From: Ulva prolifera
Lineage: Eukaryota; Chlorophyta; Ulvophyceae; Ulvales; Ulvaceae
Reading direction: 5' to 3'
Assembly (NCBI GenBank): GCA_023078555.1
Contig: CM041203.1
Span: forward strand, 3,887,981-3,951,980
DNA length: 64,000 bases
Shown: piece by piece, positions 45,452 through 56,090 of the stretch
Position numbering within the stretch: position 1 is the stretch's first letter
Layout of the letters: each line of letters begins with the position of its first letter
Position numbers and translations under genes: made by a program
The notes under the pieces: generated by a model
What the model saw: only the letters and a program-made list of their open reading frames with translations
The model's database searches: none
What the model was told of the DNA's origin: nothing

Positions 45452-45853
45452 TTGCATGTCGTGGGGCACCAACCTGTTTTTCCATCATGTGACTTCCATA
45501 AAACCCGACAGACCCAATTCCATCATCTGAACCCACCTATATGTGCAGTTAGAAACTTGCCAGTCCCTGAGATCCCACAAGATCCGACATCCCATTCCCT
45601 CGTCCACCGTCGACGCTTTCTCCTGAACGTCCGCCAGTTGATGCTAGATGCCACTACAATGCCAGCGCTTGGAGACTACCACTCTCAGTACCTCACTGAC
45701 CTCTGCCATGTCAGAAGAGTTACTCGCAGGCTGCATGATGCAGTCCTAGACCTAGATGAGGCCATGAGTGAAATGATAAACCGCTACTCAGGTCGTCAAT
45801 TGTTGCCAGAGTATGTCCACGATCTCTGCGATGAGTTCCCCAGCCAGCTCTAG
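45452..45853 (+). CDS. Extra ORF between gypsy integrase and 3' LTR
   Basis: A frame of about 133 codons in the 700 bp after integrase. Its C-terminal half is helical: RRRFLLNVRQLMLDATTMP, HVRRVTRRLHDAVLDLDEAM, ending LCDEFPSQL. No known family is recognised. Some plant and algal gypsy elements carry such extra 3' frames. It may be an accessory protein or simply an open stretch. Confidence 0.42.
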   Translation: MHVVGHQPVFPSCDFHKTRQTQFHHLNPPICAVRNLPVPEIPQDPTSHSLVHRRRFLLNVRQLMLDATTMPALGDYHSQYLTDLCHVRRVTRRLHDAVLDLDEAMSEMINRYSGRQLLPEYVHDLCDEFPSQL

Positions 45854-46054
45854 AACTAGCCTTAATTCCAACAAGGTCACTCATCCGTACTCCAGATGAG
45901 TAGACCCTTCTCTGTAAATACCACATTGCCCCGGTCTTATGATGTACCCTACCATTCAAGTCAATGTGCTGTCTCCATTTATCTGCTTACCTGAGCTTCC
46001 AGACTTGCCCTGAGCTTGCAGAGCATACTCTTGTTTGCCCTGCTGCGCTCCCGT

Positions 46055-46067
46055 GTGTGGGGGGAGG
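46055..46067 (+). promoter_or_regulatory. Polypurine tract of the gypsy element
   Basis: GTGTGGGGGGAGG lies directly before the right LTR at 46068, the usual place for priming plus-strand DNA synthesis. Confidence 0.75.
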
Positions 46068-46861
46068 TGTTGTAATGGCCAAGTCTGTCTGCTCAGAAGC
46101 ACACCTATTCCAGATATGCAGGCACCAATTGTGGATACATGTGTATGTATCTCAGGCTAGTGCCTTGCAAAACTTGAGCCAGGCGAAAGTATACCAAAGA
46201 ATACCTCAGAATGCCAGCATGTACCACGTCACAGCTGTGCACATGAGCTGCATGCATACAGCTACATGTGCATAATTCCACATGCCCAAAAGTGCCACTA
46301 GCATTCCTCAACATGTATAATCTCACATACCAATCCCATGTATCATGCCACCTTTTGCCACAGCCTTTTGGCAGTGCGAAGTGCCAGCTCAGTGCATGAC
46401 ACGTCATGCATGCGGCGCATGCATACTCCTGGTCTGCGCTTGCGCACGCCAAGGGTGCAGCGTCAAAGACCATGCCAGCCAACCTACGTCAGCGTATCCA
46501 TGCAGCACGATGTTGCTGCATTGGATTGACGGAGGATGATACATGCCAAATCCCAATGCCCGCAGCAGATCGCCAGATCTCGCGGGATGCTGCACCCTGA
46601 TCCGTACAGAGATCAACAAGCAGCGCGATTCCACAGTTCCACAGAGCTATCAGTAGCGAGGACAGCACAAAGCAGGGATGGGCCTGGGCACATATATTCC
46701 AAGTGTTTTGCTGTGATCGACACAATTACCTTTGGTCGATTGAGGCGCTCCTGTTCCAGTCATTCCACTGTGTGCTACATTGTTACCCGAGTCCTTCTCT
46801 CCTGTCGTTTCTATACGCTCGCTAGGGTGCCCAGCTCCCTGCGCTACCCGACAATTCAACA
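46068..46861 (+). repeat. Right LTR of the gypsy element
   Basis: 794 bp, the same sequence as the left LTR apart from a 9-bp deletion and about three base changes. It ends at 46861, followed by the AGCGG target-site duplication. Confidence 0.94.
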
Positions 46862-46866
46862 AGCGG

Positions 46867-49800
46867 GTTCCATTTGTGTCTAACTGGGGCCGACTGCGCT
46901 TCCTGCCCTTGGACATCAGCAGCAGTGTCATGCAAATCAAAACTAACTTCTTTAGCAGGATGCATAGACTCCCCAGCGACAGGTGAGTTTGGGGCCGGAC
47001 TTACCTCTCCCCTGGAGATAAATCCACCCAGATGCTCGCGCATGTAGTCCATCCCATGCTTCAAGCTGCGAGCCGTAGCCGGATCGCTTGAAGCCCTGGG
47101 GATGGGTCCCCCAATATCCCCCATGGCCCCTCGCGGCGGGCCAACTGATCCCGCCGCGGCAGAGCTGGGTTGATGTTGTATCTCCATATCGCGGACACTC
47201 ACCTCATCTACTCTGCCAGAGTCGCCGGCGAGAGATTGTCCCGGAGATGTGAAGCTCTTCGCCCTCTGGCTGTTGTGTGCGGCCGATGGCGACATGTCGA
47301 TGTTGGAGTGCTTAAGCTCCCGAAAGCGGTCGACGTTGGAGTGATTGTTGACACGCTCGATGTTCTCACCTTGCTGGAGGTGCAAATCAGCAGCACCTTG
47401 GCGTAGCTCCTGACTACGCACTACCGCATGGACGTTCTCCACTACCTCTGGAGTTGTCTGTCTAGTCTTCCGCTGTAGCTCCCCTGAACCGAGGTCATCC
47501 CCCAACTCCGGAACTACATGCTCAAACTCTGCGGCCAGGCTATCGTCGATGTACTCCGAATCATGCAGGTCAACAAGATTCTTGCCTATGGCCATCCCGT
47601 CAAAATCATACTCAGCAGCGCCGTGCACTTGCATTTACTGCTTGCGAGCAGCAACCGCATCGACATCTGACAACGGGGGCGCGTACACCTTTTCCGCCAT
47701 CTTGGGTTGGAATTTTAGTTTCTCAATTTCACTCCTAGTCGCTGACGGCATGAGCCCTATCTCCACGCTATCGAATTTCTTGATGTACTCACGCAAGATC
47801 GCAGCGCTATACACCATCTGCCGCACTTCAATCACTTTGCCGCCCCCCGGTACGGATTGGTAAAGCCTGTTCATGTGTGGGCCTTGACCCGGACCTACCC
47901 ACACAGCGTTTGCTCCCCTAGCGTCTAGTCTGCGTAGATGCTGACCATTCTGATAGAAATACACTGGCAAACCCCATGGGTGCATCTGCTCTACAAGCAG
48001 TTTGAATCGTTCAAGATTCAATGATCTCCTGTAGAAGACCATATACGGGACCACAAGTCGGAAATTAGTGTTTTCCCAGAGTCTATTGCACCGCTCACTT
48101 TCGCCACGCTTTGCCTGTGCCGTGATCTCTTCTTCTGTCATAAGCTTATCACCTTTAGCTGGAGCAGGCTTGTTACTCACACCTTTCGATTTCACTGCGA
48201 GCACTCTACTTCTATTAGCTCTACTGAGATTTTCGATCGCATTGGACAAATTCTTGTTTATGAACTTTTTCTTTTCACGAGCCATCAAAGCAGTGCTAGG
48301 CACAAGATTAGTGCAATGGTTGACACACATCGCCCCCTCCGGCCATAGCCGGCGGGGTAGATCGGTGGGGAGAATTGCAGCACGCATTTTGTCAGAGGTG
48401 ACACCACACGTACGCTCTGCTATACCATTGCCCTCATGATGTCCAGGAGCACATGTTTCCCACGATATCCCGTTCGTAGAGAAATAATCTTGGATATTGT
48501 GACCCTCAAACTCTCCGCCACGATCTCCGTGTACACCCATAACTCTAGGTGTGATCTTAATGCCCTCATCATCAACGAACTCATGCGGAAGAACACTAGT
48601 CCGTATGTGCTCAATGATTTCAACTAGCAGCTGTGGCACTCTAGACTTCGCATCCATTGGACAAGCAAAACTGTAACGTGAATGCTCATCGACGACTATG
48701 AGAATGTACCGTGCTTTTCCTACCCCTACAGGCAAGATGGGACCCATAACATCAACATGCAGCCATGCACCAGACCATTGGGCCTCTTCATGTTCTACAT
48801 TTGTGCCATGCTGATTACTAGAGCCGGAATCATGGGAGGCTAGGCGACAACCGTGGCAGCGACCTAGATTCTCCTTCACCACATCAGATTTATTCCTAGA
48901 CCCTTATAAACCTCAGCTTTGGACATCATTTGCAGAATGGATGTGCCCGTTTGCAGACTCAGATGTGTCAGAAATGTCGTGTTCAGCTTGGCGGCACCCG
49001 GAACATGTTGTGCCTTGCCAGTCAATGCAGCTATTCTGCAGAGATCGGCCTCGTCACTCTCGAGCTTTGCCACGGCATTGCTCGAGGACCACGCACTAGG
49101 ACTATTGACTTGCTCACCCCTTAGGATGGGCTTGCCCTTATCCGTCTCAATGAAAAGAACAAGACGATTCTTCGCGTCTGTGGACTGGTTAATCCTGCCC
49201 TCCTTGTGGCCTAGGGCCTGGTCAGAGAAACCTGGGATGATGACTATATCACCTCCCTCCGTGACAGCACGCGTTTGCATGAAAATATTCTCATGATTCA
49301 ACTCCTCCGTAGACAATATGTTGAAGGGGCAGGCAGGGACATACAAACAGCTCGGGATCTCTAGGACTAATTCCTTCACATCACCAACCGTAGTCACATA
49401 CGAACCTACTTTGAAGCAAATTGTTCCTTCGCCCACGACAGGAATGTCCTCGTCACCGACAGGCTGGATGCACGGGATTCTCGATTTCCGCATGCAGACG
49501 AGTAGCTCAGGATTACGGATCACATGAGCTTGAGATCCACTGTCTATGGGAAAATTGCACAGCTCGCCCAGGCGGGCAACATCAACCATGCTGAATCCGT
49601 CACCTGGAAACTCCAGTGCAGCGACGAATGGGCCTCTGCCCGCAGACTCATGCATTGTGACAAATGGGCCTCTGCCCCGTCCGCGTCCGCGTCCGCGTCC
49701 TCGTCCGCGGCCGGTGTTGTTGCCGCGAGGCTGAGCTGCCTGCTCAGAGAGGAACTTTCTGACCTCCGGATGGATATCCGGGCAGTCCTTCTGGAGATGG

Positions 49801-50517
49801 CCTGTCTTCTTGCACACGTAGCATGTGCGGGTCTCATTGGCAGCGACGGCAGCAACTGCAGGGCGCTGTGGTTGTTTTGGGTTCCTACCTCTAGGGCCAT
49901 GATCACGCCCTGCCCCTTGGGGAGGTCCACAGGCATCTAATGCCCGCGCGTGATTCGTGATGGCAGCTATCTGAGTCAGGAAATCACGACCTCCTTGCTC
50001 GCTACGCAATGATACAAATTCCCTTCCAAGAGGCTCGAACAGCTTGTTGCTAACCTGGTACTGAGCAGGTTGAGCACCCAAAGCAGTCAGCTGATTGACT
50101 AAGGACATAATATATGTGCAGTATTCTTCTACCTGCGTGGCTCTATGACCTTTGAGTACAGCACGGGAGAACCTATCCCACAGGGATCTGATCTCTGCCT
50201 CTGCTAGGCATATACTTGGCACGCAATGCACTCCATACATCTTTAAGGGAGACAAACACACGGACATATTCTAAGTCCTGTGCTGGCAGTGCAAAGCATA
50301 CAACTGCCATTACCTTGTCATGGGTTGCAGTCTCAGTACCAGTAGGCAATTCTGTCAGAAGGTGATGAAGACCATGGCCTTTGAGCCACAGCTCAACACG
50401 AAACTCAAACGTTGAGAATCGTTCACCTTTACTAAAATCCCACTGTGGGGACTTCCCTTTGTCAATCGCGGGCTCACGGAAGTTCATAGATCTCATTGCG
50501 TCAACTATGGCATTAGC
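46867..50517 (-). pseudogene. Decayed Copia gag-protease-integrase, 5' half of the split minus-strand element
   Basis: Read on the minus strand. Gag begins abruptly at 50517 next to an LTR end, so its first ~90 residues are missing. The frame shifts near 50210. Then come the zinc knuckle CYVCKKTGHLQKDC, an Arg-Gly repeat and the protease motif FPIDSGSQAHVI near 49540. A second frameshift of a few bases falls at 48876-48882. Integrase has CHGCRL, WLHVDVMGPILPVG, GVHGDRGGEFEGHNI and HEGNGIAERTCG. A TAA stop at 47635 precedes a Ser/Asp-rich linker to reverse transcriptase, which breaks at 46867 where the gypsy element inserted. The remainder is at 36267-36839. The element is inactive. Confidence 0.86.
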
Positions 50518-51219
50518 TGTCAGAAAGAGCTCTATCTTGTCAGGTCAGACGCGCAGTCCTTAGTACAGGTCAGGTCAGGGCAGCCAGCGTTCCATACCTG
50601 CTGCACACAGAGGTAGAACCGTGGAACGCTTAAGGGGAGTGCTAGCACCGGGAAACAGTAAGTGTCAGAAAGGCTATCCTTCGTCAGGTCAGACACGCAG
50701 TCTTATGTCAAGTCAGGAGGCCAGCATCTCATACCTGCTGCGCACAGAGGTAGAACCAGAGAGATGCTGAGGGAGAGACAGGATACTGCTAGTACCGCGA
50801 AACAGTGAGAAGAATGGTTACAGCTCTCCGTGTGCACAGCCATATATGCGCACTGAATAGTCAAGATTACGGCGGGAGATCCTCGCAGGATCTCCCTCAC
50901 TACTCCGGGACAATCCCGCTGGCGGCTTACCCCTACGCATGATCCGCGGATCATTCGTGCATGGGTGCACCTGTCACCACACTGCTGCCCGCAGGCGCAT
51001 GCATTGTGACAGTAAGAAGAATGGTTACAGATTTCAGTGTGCACATGCCTATATGCACACTGAACACTCAAGGTTACGGCGGGAAACCCTCGCGGGATCT
51101 CTCTCACTACATCGAGACAATCACGGCTGGCGGCTTACCCCTGCACTGGATCCGCGGATCGTCCGTGCATGGGTGCACCTGTCACCACATTGCCGCCCGC
51201 AGGCTCATGCATTGTGACA
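50518..51219 (-). mobile_element. 3' LTR of a Copia copy, itself split by a solo LTR
   Basis: On the minus strand the LTR starts at 51219 (TGTCACAATGCATG) and ends at 50518 (TTTCTGACA). Without the nested insertion it would be 348 bp, the family size. It is preceded by a purine-rich TTTATGGGGGAG, a polypurine tract, so it is the 3' LTR of the RNase H-bearing element at 51237-52238. The sequence after it is not a primer site but gag codons of another Copia copy. Confidence 0.82.
50663..51011 (-). mobile_element. Solo Copia LTR nested inside another LTR
   Basis: 349 bp, same family and orientation as its host LTR, flanked by perfect GTAAG duplications (50658-50662 and 51012-51016). It shows an insertion of one family member into the LTR of another, followed by loss of the internal part. 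Confidence 0.88.
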
Positions 51220-51236
51220 CTCCCCCATAAACCCTG

Positions 51237-52238
51237 CTACTTCTCCACTAGCTGGAGTTTATTACGAACTTCTAGCAAAGCATGTCCGGGCAGCACTTTA
51301 GTAAACACATCCGCTAACTGATCAACAGTGCCTACCCATGTTACCTTAAGTTCATCCATCTGGACATATTCCCGCACTCGCAAGTGCCGCACACGAATGT
51401 GCTTGGATCTGTCAGTGGACACATCATTAACAGCCAAAATGTTGGCACTCTTATTGTCACCCCACAGAGTCGGCTTATGTGGGACGAGCTTCAAATCGAG
51501 AAGCAACTGCTTCACCCACATCAACTCATTGGCTGTTGAACTCATCGCGATGAGCTCAGCCTCTGTTGTATCCCCAGCCACTATACTCTGCTTCTTCGAA
51601 CGCCAGAGAACAGAGTTCCCATACACTCGATTAACCATACCAGATACACTTTTCAGATCAGCAGAGTTCGCAAAATCTGCATCTGAAAAAGCCTCTAATA
51701 AACACCCGTGTCCCTCAGAGCCTATAAATTTTATCCCTAGATTCTTTGTGGACTGCAGGTATCTCAGAACATGTTGCACGGCAGACCAATGTTCCTTTAG
51801 ACTACTAGACATGTGCCGGGCCAGGGCATGTGCCACATAGCTCAGATCAGGTCGTGTCACTCCTGCAATGTACTGGATACTTCCTACAGCACTCATGAAC
51901 CTGGAATGCCCAGCAGCACTGGCTTTCTCCAGGTCAGGATGCTCTTTCACACTCCTTAGCTGTTGCCGCGGCACTAAAGGAGTGGGAGATTTACGACAGT
52001 CAGACATACTGTACTTGTCCAGCAGGTTCTGGATTTTGGTACGTTGTGTCATGATGATTGTTTTGGCCTTGCGATCACGCATGATCTCTAGTCTAGTACC
52101 AGCGGCTGGCCCGTCAGCACGGCTAGTAGTGGGAACGCCACCAGGTGCATCGCCAAAAGCATGCAAGAGAGCAGCTTGCCTCTCAGCTTCGGCCGTAGCC
52201 TCAGCTTCAAGAGCAGCTTCCTCTTCTGGTGATGACAT
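51237..52238 (-). pseudogene. Copia reverse transcriptase tail and RNase H
   Basis: A 333-codon minus-strand frame. After an Ala/Glu-rich start (MSSPEEEAALEAEATAEAER) it has the end of the Copia reverse transcriptase (IQNLLDKYSMSDCRKSPTPL, AVGSIQYIAGVTRPDLSYVA). RNase H follows: LEAFSDADFANSADLKSVSG, DTTEAELIAMSSTANELMW, LWGDNKSANILAVN and STDRSKHIRVRHLRVREYV. The YADD catalytic region is absent and the Ala/Glu-rich start is not part of a normal pol, so the 5' end is a fusion or deletion product. The 3' end is intact: a stop, a purine tract and then the LTR. Confidence 0.85.
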
Positions 52239-52486
52239 GGTCTACCTGCAGCGAGCGATCTCTTCTCTCGCGCGGGCAGCTTCGTTGGCCGGCCCGTGGA
52301 CCGTCACGACTAATCTAATGTAAACCGCAGCCACACAGCTCGCAATCAAACATGCGAATTAATACTGTTGACTATCATGCGGTTGATCTGGTCATATGAC
52401 TACGCACTAAAGCAGCGCAGATGCCCTTGGGCATGCGCGGTCATATGACACACCACTATTACGCACAACGAATGCAATCGCGCAAA

Positions 52487-52501
52487 CGTTCATCGATACC
52501 A
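52487..52501 (-). promoter_or_regulatory. Copia primer binding site
   Basis: On the minus strand it reads TGGTATCGATGAACG directly after an LTR end. It differs by one base in the first 12 from the TGGTATCGGTGA sites at 32686 and 37643. Confidence 0.6.
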
Positions 52502-52741
52502 TGTTATAAGCAAGGACCTATGCGCAGCATTCATCAAGCTAGCTAGTGGGCTGCAGAGCCGTTACCTGTGGAGCACTCAGGTCGTACGTCGGCAATGCAC
52601 AGATCAGGGGATGTATTGTAATGCAGTGAGGGAATACAGGAACCACGTAAGACTGTAAGAGAATGGTTACAGTAGACTTGGAGGCACATGACTATATGCC
52701 ACCGATCAGTCAAGTCTACAGCGGTCATAATCACAGTGACC
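52502..52741 (-). mobile_element. Divergent Copia LTR, subfamily 2
   Basis: On the minus strand it ends GGTCCTTGCTTATAACA before a primer site and begins near TGTGATTATGACC; the exact start is uncertain. It shares CTTGACT, CATATAG and TGTAACCATTCTCTTAC landmarks with the main LTR family but is otherwise diverged. The leader after it (about 52320-52486) leads toward the RNase H fragment. Confidence 0.62.
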
Positions 52742-53255
52742 GCACACAATCCTCACATAGATTGTGATGGATTATGCTCATGCATATGATCATGCATATG
52801 TCCTAACATAACAGGAGTTGGGCCCGTGGCCACCACACTCATGTGCGTACTTGCACGTCAGGATGGACCTCATTTATGACACGGCAATCTTGACCCATCA
52901 CTGCTTCTTCTTACTGCCATCGAGGTCTGTTACCCAAGACCAGACCAATAGGTCTCAACACCGCATGTGTGATTGTTGGCGGGGTCACATGTGGGCAATG
53001 CATCAGCGGGTGCTCCGACTGAAGCCAGCGGTCTGCCAATGCAACTGGCAGGATATATCAGCATGCACGATCACAGAGAGCATGGTCACTTAGCTCGGGC
53101 GGCTCGTCCGCATGGCACAGTCCCTAGGGCACTAATTTGCCAAGCACAGACGCCGGCCCTCCCCGGCGCGGACAGGGTAACCTGCCTCCGTCATGCTTGC
53201 AGATTCCTGCTGAGATACAAGCCCCCACTTGTATCAAACATGATGGCATAACACA
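52742..53255. other. Unassigned sequence between LTR remnants
   Basis: No open frame with family similarity. A short near-palindromic run, ATGCATATGATCATGCATAT, occurs near 52780. Probably old transposon-derived or intergenic sequence. Confidence 0.4.
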
Positions 53256-53259
53256 CGAG

Positions 53260-53540
53260 CATTTGGGCAGCAACGTGGCCACAGGGCCATACATGCACGG
53301 GTTGACCTGCGGATCGGTCGGCATAGGGTGGCCTTCCGAGGGATCCCTCTTGAACAATATCTAGTGGAAAGTGCTGCCGTTGTTCTTATGACTGTTGTCT
53401 GTGTGCATGTGGTGAGATGTACGCTTTGATCTGTTATCATTCCTAGCACTGTCTCATGGTACTCACTGCATCTCTGATGCTTCCACTGTCACCACCGTGC
53501 ACAGAATGGTATGGAACGCGGACAACCCTGCATGGCCGGC
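53260..53540 (+). mobile_element. Old, diverged Copia LTR remnant
   Basis: Shows the order of landmarks of the main LTR family with many changes: GGGCAGCAACGTGGCCACAG, CATGCACGGGTTGACCTGCG, GATCTGTTATCATTCC, CACTGTCTCATGGTACTCAC and a GTGCACAGAATGGTATGGAA end region. No duplicated flanks were found. Confidence 0.6.
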
Positions 53541-53559
53541 GCGGTAGCCTACGTGGCCG

Positions 53560-54900
53560 ACCTGCCCAGTGATAATCCCTGGCATCAAGGGTCCCGCAGT
53601 CCACGCGAGGGTGCGCTGCTACCTTTGATAGATGCTGAACCCTATCGTGAATTCTGCTTCCCAATGGGAAGTGCACCTGTCAGGGCCCCGAACAATTGCA
53701 ACGCAACGGCGCAATGGTGATTCAACGTCGCCATGCTGCCCGAACTAATGTCCCCGCCAGTGAAGTCCTGGGCTAGTGCCAGCTTGGCTCGAACTTGGAC
53801 GGACTCCGTGTCGCCTTGGAGATGGCCATGGGTGCTTGCAGCCAAATCCGCCCAGCGCAAGCCCAGCGCACGCGCACGTGGCACGCCCGGCACATGCAGA
53901 TGTCCTTGGCAGGCTGGACCCCAGATCGGTGAGGAGCACCAGAGCTGTGCATACGTAGGTGTCCGTGACACCCCGCGGACCATCAACTATTATCCAAGCA
54001 GTAGTCACAAGAACCTTGTGAATACCGGAGTCTTGGGCCGCGACACAGCTCATGACTGGCACACATGGAGCACCTTGGCGGCTTGCGGCCTCGGCCGCAG
54101 CCGCAGCCTGTGCGTCCCAGTCGCAGGCCTTGTGGATGCAAACCCCCCGATATGCTCGTCTGCGCTCGCGGCAGATGCTCTGTACCCCAGATGAAGGAGG
54201 TGCTGGTGGCGAAAGAGGATGTGCCGGCAGTCAGCGCGCCGACCACCATAGCGGGCGTCTTTGTCAAATTCGGTATCCAGCCGCGCGCCTGGCTGTGCAC
54301 ACATGCAGTATTGCTTCTACACTGCAGACCCAAAGCTTCAACCGCTGCTTTGGCCAGGCTGTCCATGCACAGCTGGCCAATCCGCACATGGTGCCTCCAA
54401 GTCACTCTTGCCAATGAGGATAACATCAGCTGCGGGCCACGCGAAAGCATAGAGGACAGCAAGCCATGCTGGATACCTAGCGAAGCAGTGCGGTAGAGCG
54501 TGCATGTATCTGCTTTGTAGAAGCTTAGTACCTTACAAGGCCGGGGCAAGCCAGCCGCAATTGCGGATGGTCGCAGAAGTAGCGTGTTGACGGGGGCAGG
54601 GGAGATGTCAATGTTTCAAGAAGCAGAAACCAAACCCATACAATCGGGAGGGCAAGACAATACTAGCTGTGACCAAACAGGGTGATGATCAAACGGATCG
54701 GTCATCAAACGAGATGGCGCGCCATTCTGGATCTGGAAGCAGAGTTGAAACGTTCATGTACTGCTGGTATGGTGAAGCCGAGTTCTTGCTCAACAAGTTG
54801 CAATGGTTGTAGTGTACACTTTACGGATGGCTGCATAGCGCTTGATGCCGCCACGCACATGTACATGTCTGGCTCTGTGACCGCTCCGCCCTGCCGCACT
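53560..54900. other. Unassigned, possibly decayed coding sequence
   Basis: Frames of up to about 190 codons on both strands, GC-rich but without recognisable motifs or a splice chain. Overlapping frames at 53730-54550 change quality several times, as in a decayed gene or transposon. No function is proposed. Confidence 0.35.
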
Positions 54901-54933
54901 GTGTTATATACATGACCTGTTGACCACACTCAA

Positions 54934-55017
54934 GGTGGCACACGTGTGCCACCTGTGCCACCTTGAGGTGGCTCACGTGTGCCACCTGTGCCACCAAGGT
55001 GGCACACGTGTGCCACC
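54934..55017. repeat. Three tandem 20-bp palindromes with a CACGTG core
   Basis: GGTGGCACACGTGTGCCACC occurs at 54934-54953 and 54998-55017, with a one-base variant at 54967-54986. The starts are spaced 33 and 31 bp. Each copy is followed by TGTGCCACC. The exact copies are perfect palindromes centred on a G-box/E-box hexamer. Confidence 0.92.
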
Positions 55018-55027
55018 TGTGCCACCT

Positions 55028-55079
55028 GCCGCATTGCGGATCTGTGTGTTGGTACCAACACACAGATCCGCAATGCGGC
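55028..55079. repeat. Perfect 52-bp palindrome
   Basis: Both arms match at all 26 positions around the centre between 55053 and 55054 (GGT|ACC). Outer arms read GCCGCATTGCGGATC. It lies 10 bp after the triple palindromes and directly before the non-LTR element fragment. Confidence 0.95.
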
Positions 55080-55440
55080 GACCTGTGACGGCGCCACTGC
55101 GGCAGCCTGCGACCAGCGCAAGCGCGACAAATACGGCCGGGCGGGCTCTGGAGCGTTCACCTTGGTGCCGCTCTCTCATGAGACGTACGGATGTATGGGC
55201 CCAGCCGCGTTCGCCTTCCTCAACTGGCTTGCTGACATTGCTGCAGGATCGGGTGTAGCCTCCTGGCCGCTGTTCCTAGAGAACGCGATGCGCGACCTGT
55301 CCACGACGCTGTGCCACGCGGTGGCTCGACAGGTGCATGCCGCTGCCCCGCTGATGGCACGCCACGAGGGCAAGGCAGTTTTGACGGGGCTGGCGGTCCC
55401 GTCCGATGACGTCTCGCCGCTCACTGGCCACCCGGCCTGA
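55080..55440 (+). mobile_element. C-terminal fragment of a non-LTR-type retrotransposon protein
   Basis: The frame reads ACDQRKRDKYGRAGSGAFT, LVPLSHETYGCMGPAAFAFL and then FLENAMRDLSTTLCHAVARQ up to TGA at 55438. A basic KRxKY block, PL..ETYG..G and an Arg-rich helix with L....L are typical of the end of RT-bearing proteins widespread in algae. The 5' part is missing, as in a 5'-truncated insertion. The frame also continues upstream through the palindromes, which is probably accidental. Confidence 0.58.
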
Positions 55441-56090
55441 GCGGCAGCACGCCCCCGCCCTGGCTGCCTGTTGGGCGGTTGTCGCCGCTCGCATGCGCGG
55501 CCTCGTCCGCTTTGTGGCGGTGGCGGCACTATCTTGCCCCATGTGGCCGGCCTTGCGCTCGGCGTGCTGCGCTTTGCCCCCGCCATTGCAGTGCGTTTGT
55601 GTGTGGCCGTCCGTGGTAGCGCGACCCGGGGGTTTTGGCGGGCCGGGCTGGGGTTTGGGGATTGGCGGAAGGGGGCACGGGTGAGCGGGGTGGTGTGTTT
55701 GGGTGATGGGTGGGGTGGGTTTTGCTGGAGTAGGTTGGGGCCTCCCTGGGGTTGTAGGTGTGTGTATATGGCTTTGCAGCCTGGGCTGCATGTGCTTTCG
55801 GGGCTCTGGGGCCAGGCTGTGGGACAGGATGCGAGTGGAGGTTGGCGTGCGGGTGCGATCGTGGGTGTGGGGTATGGGGGCCTGTGTATAGCTGCGGCCA
55901 GGGCGGGTGCTGGCGTGTGCGGTTGCATGGGTGTGTTGGTATGTACTGCGTGTTGTGTTCTGCTGGTTGAGTGGGTGTGCGGTTCCCCTGGTTGTTGCCC
56001 GCGGTGCTACCTGCATCGCTCGCTTTGTCCTTTCGCCACACCAACACACAAAATGACCAACCAGCTACACATTCACCTGCACGCTTCCAA
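55441..56090 (+). other. G/T-rich region after the non-LTR fragment
   Basis: Strongly strand-biased: the plus strand is rich in G and T, especially 55610-55990. The many minus-strand frames here are consequences of this bias. It could be the 3' UTR of the retrotransposon fragment, but no poly-A tail or target duplication was identified. Confidence 0.4.

Larger units (their letters stand above)
36840..46861 (+). mobile_element. Ty3/gypsy chromovirus-like LTR retrotransposon, recent insertion
   Basis: Complete 10,022-bp element with LTRs at 36840-37642 and 46068-46861, flanked by perfect AGCGG target-site duplications (36835-36839 and 46862-46866). By eye the LTRs differ by about three substitutions and one 9-bp indel, so the insertion is young. 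It has a primer site after the left LTR, gag, protease, reverse transcriptase, RNase H, integrase with a C-terminal chromodomain and a purine tract before the right LTR. It sits in the pol region of a minus-strand Copia element. The coding frame has in-frame stops described under the separate parts. Confidence 0.95.

Noticed and set aside
50518..50662. Reading the LTR at 50518-51219 as the 5' LTR of the gag at its left
   Set aside because: No primer binding site follows it; gag codons abut directly and lack their first ~90 residues. A purine tract and RNase H lie on its other side, so it is a 3' LTR.
52502..52741. Treating this LTR as the matching 5' LTR of the element ending at 50518
   Set aside because: It is clearly diverged from the LTR at 50518-51219, and the duplicated target bases could not be matched.
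31260..55440. A defence island, CRISPR array or prokaryotic-type system
   Set aside because: Repeats here are LTRs, palindromes and microsatellites. There are no regularly spaced short repeats with unique spacers, and every sizeable protein in the cluster is of retrotransposon type.
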